Positions 32,280-43,184 of a stretch of DNA of 64,000 nt are shown piece by piece. The position numbers and the translations under genes are program-made. Source of the DNA: Aphrophora alni (taxonomy: Eukaryota > Arthropoda > Insecta > Hemiptera > Aphrophoridae); contig OY740765.1 in the NCBI GenBank assembly GCA_963513935.1, positions 116,193,362 through 116,257,361 on the forward strand, given 5' to 3'. Each line of letters starts with the position of its first letter. Positions within the stretch are counted from its first letter, which is position 1. Below the pieces are notes generated by a model. The model was given only the letters and a program-made list of their open reading frames with translations, was not told the DNA's origin and made no database searches.

Positions 32280-33770
32280 ATTTCATTTAAATTTTGATTA
32301 TTACTTACCCAGTTATAGAAAGTATAAAGTTTGGTAACGGCAAAAAATCGATCTCCGTTTTTAACTGATCTTCACGTTTCGTGGAATCAGGAAACTGAAA
32401 AGGTTATTTTCGACATACCGTCCGTCCGTCGTCATTGTCGTTATTTGAATAGCCTGTTAAGAATAAGTTAGGAATAAGATTAACTTTGTTAGAATAGTAA
32501 TTAAGGAAGAGATAGGTTTAAGAACGTAAACAGGCCAGGAGCATTGGGAGCACAAAATGAGAACCTTTCAAGCCTGCTGGTGTAGTCAATATTTGATGTG
32601 AAAATGACACAGTTGGGGAGAGGAGATGAAAAGGTTTTTAATAACCAGGGAGAACAAAGAAAAGGACTGTTTTTGCGGGATTAGCCAAGTGGGGCGGTCT
32701 CTCTCGTGGAGAAATCTTAAGTAGTTTTTGGTGCAGCAACAAAAGGGCTTGTTTCTGGGAAGGGGCCAAGTGTGGATGGTCCCGCTAGGTGAGAAACCGC
32801 TGGTGAATTGGGAACTGAGATTTGAGATGCCTGACAGTCTAGAATCAACCAACTCCAGAGAAGGAAAAGGGTGAGAATCTTTTCGTGTTTGAGTTTTGTT
32901 TTGAGGGTAAAGCTAGAAAGTCAAATTCAATGTTCAAATATTCTAAATTGGGGGAAGCAACCGATAATTTTTGGAGATAAAATTTTGGTCGACATATTTT
33001 GGTTTTTGGTCGACATATTGTGGTCGCTCATGTTGGATGCTCAGCTGTGTCATTTAGTATCATCTTTTTGTAAAACTGTAAGTAATAATCTTAGTAAGTC
33101 TACGTGAAGGTAAAAATACGATTTCGTTCCAACAAATATATAGATATGTTTTTGTATAATAAATCACTCTAAATAAATGCACCTCTTGTATAAGCTGACA
33201 TTTCCAAGCAATTTTGTTATTATCTTTGAACTCATAAACCAGAATTTTTATTCCTAAAAAATGTTCAGTTAGTGATTGGACAGACTGGACCAGTCGGAGA
33301 CTCTACCGGATGGGAGAACTCAACTTTAAACAATTTGAAAAATCTAATTGAAAATGTCAAAATGGTAGACATTTTAACAGTGTTTTGTTCGTATATCGAG
33401 TGTAATTCATCTTATAACAAATTAAGTTAGAAATAAATATACATATTTCAATTCTGCATGTAATACCAACCTCTCATCTCTACAGTGACAAATAGAAAAA
33501 AGTTTATCAAAAATGTAGCCCATCAGAGCCAAGACACAGACATGAGCGAAGCGAGTGAACTTCTTTAAATATATACCTATACACATTCGAGACCCGCTAG
33601 GGACTAGCCGAAGTCGAGAAAGTAGTGCTATACATAATTACAACGTTCAGAAAACCTGTGTAACAACTTTACTGTTTTAAACAAACTTGAACTCTTGATC
33701 AACCAATTCAATTTATCATATGCAAGGCCTAAGAGACCAAATTTTGCTAATTAAATCCGCTTATGAAACA
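32280..33770 (-). mobile_element. Family B, inverted, split by an 840-bp insert
   Basis: The outer parts are 32295-32446 (TTACTTACCCAGTTATAGAA, CCGTCCGTCCGTCGTCATTG) and 33290-33770 (GACAAATAGAAAAAAGTT, GAGCGAAGCGAGTGAAC, GATGGATTTTAAGGCGATAA). The middle of B (TAGCGGCCACAAA.. region) is partly lost at the insert. Confidence 0.6.
32447..33289. other. Less AT-rich insert in B, possible solo LTR
   Basis: It starts TTTGAATAGCCTGTTAAGAA and shows no similarity to other repeats here. GC content is visibly higher at 32540-32880. It contains a near-duplicate TTTTGGTCGACATATT (32983 and 33005), and AATAAA signals around 33160. Length, position and TGTTAAGAATAAG start would suit a solo LTR, but I see no clear target duplication or CA end. 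The two short ORFs inside (one per strand) were not recognised. Confidence 0.35.
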
Positions 33771-33826
33771 TTTTATGATGGATTTTAAGGCGATAATGAC
33801 AGATAGGTATTCGCCTTTAAACAATG
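33771..33826 (+). mobile_element. Family A 3' end joined to B
   Basis: AAGGCGATAATGACAGATAG and TTCGCCTTTAAACAA form the terminal hairpin of A, placed directly after inverted B, then a G run. Confidence 0.6.
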
Positions 33827-34079
33827 GGGGGGGGGATATACGAAAGGGCTGGACTCATCGACTTGTGTTTTCCAGCCCCATCATACGGTTCATTTGACAG
33901 ATATAAAATGACAACGTATGCCTTTTTCTGGAGATCCCTGATTTATTTGACTTAATCATTTAATATATGGTAGACGAAGTTATGTGATTTTTGAAGTCTC
34001 CTGAGAAAAATAAAATGAATGTACATAAATTAATGTGTAGCGCACCACAGCTTATACGAATGAAACAGATTTTAACTAA

Positions 34080-34440
34080 CATTTGTAATGTGGGCATATT
34101 TTGACAATATTTCGGGTCTTTTTTTTTACAACTCAAAATTTTGGCGTAGCTGCCATACAAAAATTATAAAATACTTTTCTCTAAAAAATTTCTGTTGTCA
34201 CAGTTTGTTCTAGTGTAGAGTTTAAGGAACCAAAAAAATCGTATCGTTAGTTATTTCTCCAAAAAAGGCGGTTCTTGAGTTTATTGGTCATGAGACTTGG
34301 GGGTCATGGGGTCTTTAATAAACGACCTAAGTTCTAAAAACGACCGGGTTGGTGAATTTTGAAGATTAACGACTCCAACCGGTGTGCCAAATCGTTAATA
34401 AAATAAAATTACGGTTCAGGACCAACTGTCAGAAAGGAAA
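34080..34440 (+). mobile_element. Family K fragment
   Basis: GTGGGCATATTTTGACAATA, TTGGCGTAGCTGCCATACA, AAGGAACCAAAAAAATCG and TTACGGTTCAGGACCAACTG. Confidence 0.6.
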
Positions 34441-34549
34441 AAAATGATCCTTATTCGACGTAAACAAGTATTTCAATCAAAGACAATAATTTACACTTAC
34501 GACGAGTGAATGGCGAAGCAAAACGAGCTTATTGTAAATATTGTTTTAT

Positions 34550-35325
34550 AACATTTAAAAATAAGTTGATGTGCGTCATTATGATATTTACCCAGCTCCG
34601 TCATACATTGTAATACAAGCAGATCTTCTAAATATAATGCCCTAAATTTGGGCTTCGTAGGAAATGTTAAATTGTATTGGTAGATCAAGGAGTCTTATCC
34701 ACTAGTGTTTAAAACAGTTGTTACACAGGTTTTCTGAACTTCATAATTGTATCTATCATTACTTTTAGACGTCGGCTAGGCCCTGTGACTAGCCTTGTAG
34801 ATAATGTCTCTACATATTTTGGTCGTGTTAGAGTCTCGGCCCTCGACCTAGAAGGTGTAGGCTACATATTATGTGAAAGATCGGGTCTATACAATATCAT
34901 ATTTTGTTGTTAGGTCATGGTTCGAAATTACATTTTTTTAAATAATAACTACGCTGTTTCATCGTAGTGAAATTATTACCATTGCAAAATTGAAACATGT
35001 AAAGTTTCAACTAATGTTATCACTTGCTTCAAACAACAAACTGTTTAAAATGGCCGCCATTTTAACATTTTAAAATCACTTTTTCAGAATTTCAATAGAG
35101 TTCTATATGAACAAACTACAATCCCCTATATGAAATTTCTTGTTCCTGTCTTAATTTTGGTGGTCGCTATTGTGCTTACGAAAAAGATGACGGATGGACG
35201 ACATGTTAAAAATCGCTTTTTTTGTTTTAGAGGCTATGAAACTTTAATATCAGTTAAAAAAAGGAGGTTTGGATTTTTTTTAATGATTACCAAGTTACCT
35301 TATACTGAGTCAAAAGTTCATACAG
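34550..35325 (+). mobile_element. Family B, near full length
   Basis: TGATGTGCGTCATTATGATA to ACCTTATACTGAGTC. Contains AAAATGGCCGCCATTTTAAC and GATGACGGATGGACGACATG. A 97-codon frame at 35130-35423 lies in its tail and beyond and is not conserved in other B copies. Confidence 0.7.
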
Positions 35326-35589
35326 AATTTGTTATTCAAGTCAATAAAAAATATAGACTAATGATTTCGTCAATAAGTGTGTATGAACGTTACTGCAATG
35401 ATTTATTTAATATTGACAACTGAACATTGTTAAAGACGGCGGTCAAGGCCGATTTGACATTTTACACGCCCCGCAGATAAGATAAGCGTAAACCAGAGCT
35501 GGAATGTTTATGCGACTAGTGTTTGTTGTGTTGCATTCGTGATCGATGTTGTGATTTGGCGATATTATTTAACATTGTTTTCTGTAGAA

Positions 35590-35915
35590 CGGAAAAATAT
35601 GGGTAAAACAAAATTGAGGTTGGGTATTTACTGAAGTTTTGAGGCCCCCTCAGTTCTAAAAATTGTTTGTCTGTGTGACATCCGCCGTATGTGCAGTGTT
35701 CCATTTCATAATCACGTAGACAGAATTAATTGAAAATCAGTATGTGGGGAGATACTGACCATATCTAGGAGTTCCGAAATTTTTTGTTAACTCAAAATTT
35801 TCTGAGTAACCTAAAATTGGCTATAACGATTTTTTATCAAATTTGACTCAAATGTAACGTTTAAGGACCCAAATGAAAAGTTTCTCCAAAAATATTTTGT
35901 ATAAAAAAAATGTTC
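35590..35915 (+). mobile_element. Family K fragment
   Basis: GTTTTGAGGCCCCCTCAG, GACATCCGCCGTATGTGCAG and GAGTAACCTAAAATTGGC. Confidence 0.55.
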
Positions 35916-35934
35916 CGAATAAAAACATACTGTA

Positions 35935-36170
35935 CAGAGTGATTAAAAATATGTTACCATACCTCAATTGTTTGTACTATAAGCAAAAATAAACTGCGCA
36001 AAGTATTGGGCAAACTATTCTCAAAACCACATACAGATCAATGTGACGATCACATTGACGATTACAATTTTCACTTTTGTAGTTATAGAAAAGATATATT
36101 TTGTATATTGTCTTTAAATAGGGAGTAACGTTGATTCCCTTGTGCCAAAATAGTCCTGGACATATGTCCT
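35935..36170 (+). mobile_element. Solitary C-like end
   Basis: TGTACAGAGTGATTAAAAAT at 35934 is the TIR type of foldback C, preceded by TA. No right partner was found within 1 kb. Confidence 0.45.
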
Positions 36171-37055
36171 ATTTGATTAATTGAGCTTATAATGAGCACC
36201 CCCCCCCCCAAGACTCATTTTTGTTTTTCAAGGTCCTTAAGTAAAACCAAGGACCCTTATAATTTCACTTGCGTGTCTTTCCGTCTATTTGTAAGTCCTA
36301 CACAGACAAAACGATAAATCCTATATATTTCAAATTTTGAATTTTATTCTTTGTATTCTAGTAGGCTACATATAGGAAATAGGCTACATAGCGGTAAAAA
36401 AAAAAATACTTTGGGGAAAAACTACTGAGTTGATTTTTTTCTTTTTAATATACGTGTGGAGTATCAAATAAAACTAAAAAATATCTGATAAGGAATATGA
36501 ATGTTTATTTGACGAAAAATTAATATGTTGACGCTAAGCTAAATTTTAATTTTCAGATATTATGTCACCCCTCTAGCTAGAACACGGTGTGATTTATAAA
36601 TCTGAGAAAAAAAACATTATTTGGATTTGAAATTAAGTTGCAGTGTGAAATCAAATACTATAGTTTTTTGTATGACGAATACAACTAATTTAACTAAACC
36701 GTGAGAAATGTATATAAGAAGCGTATAAGTTTTAAAAGCAGTTTTTGTGAGATGTGAGACGAACAATTCAATAACCATTAAAAAATTGATTGCATTTCAT
36801 AAATTTCTCCTTATTAGGGTCTGTAGTAAAACCAAGAACCCTTAGAATTGCACTCCGTCTGTAAGTCACAACCAGTCTACGGAGGCGACAATAATTCCCG
36901 TACATTTCAAACTATTCAATTACAATCTATATAAAATATGGGAAAAATATAACGGTAATAAAATTAATATGTTGGCGCTAAATGACTTAAAATACTTCGA
37001 CTCGTGTGGTTTTATCACACACTAACTCTTTATTTGACAATTATTTTTAAGCCTT
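36171..37055. repeat. L-like fragments, C run, otherwise unrecognised
   Basis: A C run near 36200 and two related blocks, AAGTAAAACCAAGGACCCTT (36240) and AGTAAAACCAAGAACCCTTA (36825), each followed by a GTCTGTAAGTC-type stretch, form a loose direct repeat about 585 bp apart. Confidence 0.5.
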
Positions 37056-37187
37056 ATGGTTTTTATTTATTTTTTTGTGATTTTGAGAAATTACTTGTTT
37101 TATAACAGTCCCATATGGCTGACGGTTTTCGTAACTCACGAATTTTTTAGAAAATGTTCGAGAATCTCGTACGGATGGAGTCCTCGG

Positions 37188-37422
37188 GGGCTCATTGTAA
37201 TAATTAAGGGCGTGGCAATCCTATATTCTTCAATGGATCTACAACTTTCTTTAAGTAGTTTTGGGTTAGATTCCTCGCTTTCATCTTTCCTATCAAGACT
37301 CTCTTCTTCTCTTCCGACACTCGCGCTAATAGCGTATTCAATGGCTAAGAGTTTTATTATATTTTATTCTTTTTGTATACGAGAAGACCGAGAGGTTTTA
37401 TTCGCTTTTAAACAACAAGGAG
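37188..37422 (+). mobile_element. Family A copy
   Basis: GGCGTGGCAATCCTATATTC, TTTGGGTTAGATTCCTCGCT and GAAGACCGAGAGGTTTTATT. The long frame 37056-37490 runs straight through it, so I do not treat that frame as a gene. Confidence 0.65.
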
Positions 37423-37929
37423 AGAGTAAATTTTCATTAATTATTCATCAAGTTTTGCTCAATGTAATTGGTACTTTAGTAGGCCTGTAAACCCGAGTAA
37501 GTCCCATCAACTTGATCACAGTAGATGTGTATCTCTTGTTGGAACAATTTTGTGTATGTCCTTCTTCCTGTCGCGTTTATTATTGTTAAGAACGCTATAA
37601 ATTAATTCCGCTCAACTGTTCCAATTAATGCCGCCATTTCTTACGTCATTTTAAAACTGGAGTCGAATCTTATCCTCTAACGTCCTCCAAGTTTATGAAA
37701 TACCTATGTTGGAGCAGTGGCGGTAGTAAATTTTAAATACAACTCTCTAAAACTAAATAAAAACGAATTAAAGTTAATCGGTAGCATTGTAATTTCGACA
37801 GATTCCAGTCAAAAGTGAAAACGGATCATGGAATCTGTCTTTGAAAGAAAATCGATATATTTAAATAAGTGTTTAAACTTGCTAAATTTGAACTTATAAT
37901 AATAATTTTTATATATGCTAGGATCTATA

Positions 37930-37990
37930 CGTATATTTGTCGATACGTTTCGGAGTTACTCCATCTACTTTATACAAGTGTCCACGAGTT
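37930..37990 (-). mobile_element. Family Y end fragment
   Basis: On the minus strand GATGGAGTAACTCCGAAACG and then TATCGAC: the end motif shared with 40300 and 43360. Confidence 0.5.
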
Positions 37991-38184
37991 AAGCGTTATT
38001 GGAGGAGTTAGTAGATTACTTAACCAAAAGGGATCTTTCGGGTTCGCCAACTCGTTTCCCCGCTTGGAATTAAGATTCTTCTGCAGTTACGTTCATTTAA
38101 AACGCTTGAAAATCATAGATAGGCTACTGCATTTAATTTTGTACCCCCCATTGCAAAGAGCATAATATAAGGAACTTTTTTTTA

Positions 38185-39020
38185 AAAAATACACCCGTAG
38201 ATGCTTTCCTTCCATGTAAACAAATCATCAGAAATGTCTTAATCAAAACAATATTTTTCCGACTAAATAAATAAATGTAATAGAAATCTTTCCCCTTAAA
38301 TTGCAAGGAACTTCAATTAAAAATAATATTTATTTTTGTACTGTGTTATTACTGGGGAAATAATTATTACCTTTAGAGAAAAAATGTAGAAAAAATAAAT
38401 AGGTCAGTATCTCTGACATAATGTTAACGTATCAGTTAGAGTTAGACTAAACATGTTTCATTTATTAAAACAATAAAACTATAGTTTAACTCATGAAAAG
38501 CTACGTAAACATAATAAAACTACTTATTTACTATTAGCATTGCAAGAAGTTGTTAGCCTCACTAGGGGGTTAGTTTAATGCAGGGAGCTGTTCTAATTAT
38601 TGACAACTTTACTGCTCTCCTATCAAGACTCGACTAGTGGCGAATACTGTAATATCAAGATTCTCGTATAGCATGACGCGAGTTGTCATGTCTTGTGAGT
38701 TGCGTAAATAAGTAGTTTTATTGTGTTTGCGTAGTTTTTTCTGAGTTAAATGTCAATACCGCTGACATAATGTTAATGTATCAGTTAGAGTTAGACTAAA
38801 CACGTTTTAATTATTAAAAGAAAAACATTTACTTACATTTATTTTTTTAATATTTTTTGCTTTAACGGTAATAATTATTTTCCCTGTAATAATAGTAATA
38901 ACACAGTATAAAAATAAATATTATTTTTCAATTGAAATATCTTCCAATTTAAGGGGAAATATTTTTGATGGTTTGTTTGAAAGGAAGGAAGAGAGCTACG
39001 GATGTATTTTTTTTTTTTTT
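38185..39020. mobile_element. Foldback I
   Basis: Outer arms AAAAAATACACCCGTAG..CTTTCCTTCC and their complement at 38960-39015 extend through CCCCTTAAATTGCAAGGAA and ACTGTGTTATTACT for about 200 bp. Inner arms at 38485-38535 and 38700-38750 also pair. Between them a 43-bp block, CTGACATAATGTTAACGTAT.., occurs twice in direct orientation (38416 and 38762). Confidence 0.75.
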
Positions 39021-39599
39021 AATTATTCGTTAAATTATGTTCTTTTCAATAAGATACAAATTAAAAGCAGTAGCTATGATTTTCTGAGCTCATTAAATGA
39101 ACGTAACTGTATAAGAATCATTATCCCAAGCGCTGTCACAGTGGTGAGAGTTTCCTATTGGTTTCGTCAAAACGAAGCTGTCTACCGGCTCCTCCCTCAA
39201 CGGACTTGAGTCATGCGGCTTGTATAGGTGATATTTGGCTGTCAGTAGTTAAAATGCATAAAAAGCCGGTATATTAACATAGAAGTCTAACTTTTCAAAA
39301 TTATAATCTTTTCATTTTTATTTTGAAATTTCACGGTTAAAAATTACTTTCTTTTAAAATAGGCTGTACAGTTAACGGTTTAGAAGTCATTTTTGAACTT
39401 ACGAATTCCTATTGCAATGTCTAAATATGTGAATTTGTTACTTTTATATTTTTCAGTAAAAAAAATTAATTTTGCGTTAAAATATTATTATACATTTGGT
39501 TTGTATAAAGGTATGTAGTAAAGATTTTAAAGAATAATCTTTAAATCGACTTATCACATAATTCCCTTTTTTAGTTTTTATTAGATATGCCTTATTTTT

Positions 39600-39745
39600 A
39601 TTTTATTGTAGTGCTCTATTAGGTCTCACTCATTTTTTTAACCCCTAACGTAGAATATATTATTCGTAGGCTGGGGTTTTTATTTAAATTTATTTTTTTC
39701 CATTTTTTATATAAGACAATGATGAGGTTTCGCTTTTAAACAAAG
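39600..39745 (+). mobile_element. Family A fragment (3' half)
   Basis: GCTCTATTAGGTCTCACTC, CCTAACGTAGAATATATTAT and ATAAGACAATGATGAGG. Strongly diverged. Confidence 0.45.
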
Positions 39746-40289
39746 AAAATTGAATCCCACTCTCTACCCTTTACATGTACACAACAACTTTGAGATATTG
39801 GTTTATTACGATTCTTTTTTTATATAGATAACACTGCAGTTTTAGAGAAATTTTGCCAACTATTAATGAACCGTAAGAATTTTTCCTTCCAACCTTGTAC
39901 ACTAGTTTAAGTAATTATATTTTTACTTTTCATTCAAATGTGAACGAAATTAACATCCCCGATCGTTGAAGCCTATTTATATAGGGTACTTAGAAATTTT
40001 AAGTTTTGGACTCATGACGTTACTTCTAAATTTGGTTTAAGAAATAATAATTGGAAATATTGACAATATGGAACATCTACATATCGAATTTATTCAAAAT
40101 CAGTTCATCCGTTTGTACTTTATAGCACGAAGAGTAATACAGATATTCCAAAATAGATTTTTCTCCAGAAGTTTAGAAACGGATATTTCAGCTCGATATC
40201 GTTTTTTTAACCAGTCACATAACACTTTCTTGTGTGTATATATATATGTGAGAAAGTAATATGAAAACATCGTCACCTTAATAATGAAA

Positions 40290-40390
40290 ATGTTCCGTCA
40301 GGAACTCTTTTGTCGACACGTTCCTCCATTTTCGGAACCCTACTTTAGTACTGGATTCTTCTGTTAAGGACTCGTCTATATATTATTACA
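40290..40390 (-). mobile_element. Family Y end fragment
   Basis: TTGTCGACACGTTCCTCCAT and TTTAGTACTGGATTCTTCTG correspond to the left arm of the nested Y at 43340-43430. Confidence 0.5.
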
Positions 40391-40649
40391 GCTTTGCCCA
40401 GACCAACCACTCCGACCGCCAGACTCCATCTAAAGCGTTATTTGCTTTGGTGAATTTGCTAACTTATTTCGTTTTCTTTTGCCATAAACACACATCACCA
40501 GCACATTTAATTAATTTCCACATGTCACAGAAATTTTATCGAAAACAGTGTAGCAGGTTTTGAGAAATCATGCATTTTTTAAAAGTCGATTTTTTAATTT
40601 TTACCCAGAAATTATTTATTTTTATTTTTAACCATAATAGGCTTACATG

Positions 40650-40965
40650 AAGTGAGTATATGCGTAGCAATCCCGAGGGCTCTATCTGGATCTACACCTC
40701 TGTTATATAATCCCTCTCTTTTATCTTTCTATAAATCTCTTATATCTTTCTTATTTACGTATATAAAAAATAAAGACTAACAAAACGTCCATCACGAGGG
40801 TTTCTAGATGGATCTACACCCTTTTTCATATATTCTTGGGTTAGATCCGCCTCTTATTTCCTATCAAGTCTCTCTTGACGAACTCTTGATATCTTCTGAC
40901 CTTGACGCTATTAGAGTATTCGAGGGATAGAGGTCTTTATTTTATGTTCATTAATTACTTTTTAT
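40650..40965 (+). mobile_element. Two partial family A copies in tandem
   Basis: First copy: GCGTAGCAATCCCGAGGGCT to TATAAATCTCTTATATC. Second copy: ATCACGAGGGTTTCTAGATG to ATAGAGGTCTTTATTTTATG. The second is cut off where inverted B begins. Confidence 0.6.
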
Positions 40966-40974
40966 TTACCCAGA

Positions 40975-41660
40975 ATACGAAAAATAATTTAAGTTTGGAA
41001 ACGAAAAAAAAAATTCGACCTCCGCATGAGCTTCACGTTCCATTGCCTCGCACGATAGCGGCCACAAATATTAAAATAGTGATGTAGAATTTGGTACAGG
41101 TGACTATAGAAATTAGAAAATTAGAAAAAACCTAAAAACCTAATTGAAAATGAAAAATGGTGCCCATTGTAAACTATTCATATCTTGTGGGTTATTTAAC
41201 TTACAACACATTAAATTAAATGAAAATATACAGTTTTCAATTGTGATACTAAATAATAATAGTTTAGTAATGACACTAAATCCATAACTGTACGATGAGA
41301 AATAGCTAAGTTATTGTTAAAATGTTATTTCCGATTCTGGCCTCAAATAAAAATGTTACGATATACGGTAAGGGCGAGTCATCGAGACGAGGATGGTGAG
41401 CGGAAGCTCGGGTCGATGCAACGATACGAGCAAAGATAGTTGAGACTTTAAAATGTATACACACCTACAGGCCCGGTAGGGCCCCAATCGACGTCAAGAA
41501 GTAGTGCTATACACAATTACGAATTTTTTGATAACCTGTGTAACAACTGTTTTAAGAAAATAACTTTTGGACGTTGCATTTAGAGGATTCGCTTGTGTTA
41601 TATCGAATGTGTTACGATGACCGAGAGGTTTTTCCCCTTTAAACAACCAAGAAACAAAAG
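40975..41660 (-). mobile_element. Family B inverted, closed by an A 3' end
   Basis: TTTAAGTTTGGAAACG, AGCTTCACGTTCCATTGCC, CACGATAGCGGCCACAA, GATGAGAAATAGCTAAG and TTTAGAGGATTCGCTTGTG, then A's GATGACCGAGAGGTTTTTCC at 41617. B therefore sits between the body and the tail of A, as if inserted into it. Confidence 0.6.
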
Positions 41661-41989
41661 GTTTATTTCATGCTATTACTACAAGTGTAAGTCGACTGTG
41701 TTATCTGTCCATTGCGTAACACAAACCGAAGGATATGATTATTGACATTCCTTTTTAAAAAATACTAATTAATTAAGAAAAACATACAATTGTTAAAATC
41801 ATAAAACTCAGACAATTACTGACAACACAAATATATGGCGTTTAGGCCAATTAAGTCTACTCGTTACCTTGTATGAAATGGTTACTTCACCGAGTGTCGA
41901 TGAAACATTGTGAGCAGACTGACTCACTCCTAACGATTCCATACCTCAAATACTATCTTGTGGAAAATTCGTTATCGCGAATTAAGGGA

Positions 41990-42550
41990 AAACTTTATAT
42001 AATGTGATATTCGCATAGTCACGACTTCCGGGAGAACCGAGTCACAGACATGAGCGTAGATTAGAAACCTAACGGAAGCGAGACATTGACACGAGTGAAT
42101 CTAAGAGGCCCAGAGTCTAGACGAAATCAAGAAAGTAATGACACATAATTAGAAGGTTCGGAAAACCCGTCTAACTACTCAAACAAACTTACCTTACTGG
42201 ATAAGACCCTTTGATAAATGTAATGTCCAACAGTTTATCTTTTGGGCCTTGTAGGAAATATTAAATTGTATTTGTACATCAAGGGTCATTTCGTTCGTCT
42301 CAGTGCTCGCTCCTAGCTGGCCTCGATCTCCACACTGTTACTCGACTCTTCCAGATCTCGTAATAATTTTAAATGACGATAACTTTAAATGAGTTTTCTT
42401 CATTTAAAATATTTAAATGTCCGCCATTTTGACATTTTCAATTCAATTTTTTTGAATTTCATTAAGACTTTATGAGCCTTTACCAAATTTCATGATCCTT
42501 TTTTAATTTTTGGCCGCTATCGTGCTTAGTACAGACGACAGCAACGACGG
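41990..42550. mobile_element. Two opposed halves of family B
   Basis: 41990-42200 reads B in reverse (GCATAGTCACGACTTCC, GATAAGACCCTTTGAT). From 42235 it reads forward (TTTTGGGCCTTGTAGGAAAT to TGGCCGCTATCGTGCTTAGT). The two meet head to head near 42215, a foldback junction. Confidence 0.5.
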
Positions 42551-42571
42551 CCATAATATTAAAAACTTGTT

Positions 42572-42700
42572 CCAATAATCCGTTTCAAAATCGCGACCAT
42601 TTAAATATTTTAAATGAACAGAACTCATTTAAAGATATTTTCATTAAACCTTTTTTTATGGCCACCATTTTGAAACAGATTATTAGAACAAGTTGATTAT
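42572..42700. repeat. Hairpin of ~60-bp arms
   Basis: AACTTGTTCCAATAATCCGT and its complement ACAGATTATTAGAACAAGTT close a stem that continues through AAAATCGCGACCATT against ATGGCCACCATTTTG, and TTTAAATGA against TCATTTAAA. Confidence 0.75.
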
Positions 42701-42829
42701 TTTTTCAAACTATGTCTTTAGATCGATAACTGCCGTGCAAAGTTTCAACTAAATCTGTTAAGCTTATCTCAAATCAACTAGAGATATGAATGATTTAATT
42801 AAATAAACAAAACGGCAGGTAGCAGGTAA

Positions 42830-42940
42830 AAGAAGCGTTTCAAGACTTATGTTTATAGGAACTTTTTCTTTATTTTGACTCATATAATCACCTTCTGAAT
42901 TATCTCCGCGCATTAGAGAAACCCCCTGTATATTATTTTT
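42830..42940 (+). mobile_element. C-type right end
   Basis: GAAGCGTTTCAAGACTTATG, TTTATAGGAACTTTTT and CCCCCTGTATATTA parallel 19105-19215 of foldback C. Confidence 0.5.
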
Positions 42941-42964
42941 AAGACGATATCCAATTTTCATTTC

Positions 42965-43075
42965 CCCATTTTTTGATTAACAATTATCGAACTGACAATT
43001 TTGGTGTCGATTAGTTTAGGTTCGTTTTTATTTGATTTTGAGGATTGGTAAGTGAGAAAGCTTGTGCAATGTTTT
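42965..43075 (+). repeat. Family J copy
   Basis: CATTTTTTGATTAACAATTA, CGAACTGACAATTTTGG, GGTTCGTTTTTATTTG, GGTAAGTGAGAAAGCTTGTG. Other copies are near 46020, 46260, 47045 and 50970. The embedded GTAAGTG is part of the repeat, not a splice donor. Confidence 0.6.
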
Positions 43076-43184
43076 ACTAATAACCCAGTTAAAAATAACC
43101 CTATACAAAATAATTTCTTGATATTTAACCAAAACACCCTGATGTTTACGATACCAGATATTCCTTATTTTACCCATAAGAGAC

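Noticed and set aside
37056..37490. 144-codon open frame, the longest in the window
   Set aside because: It runs through a family A copy in the frame that is open in several A copies, and has low-complexity S/L content. No splice or start context supports it.
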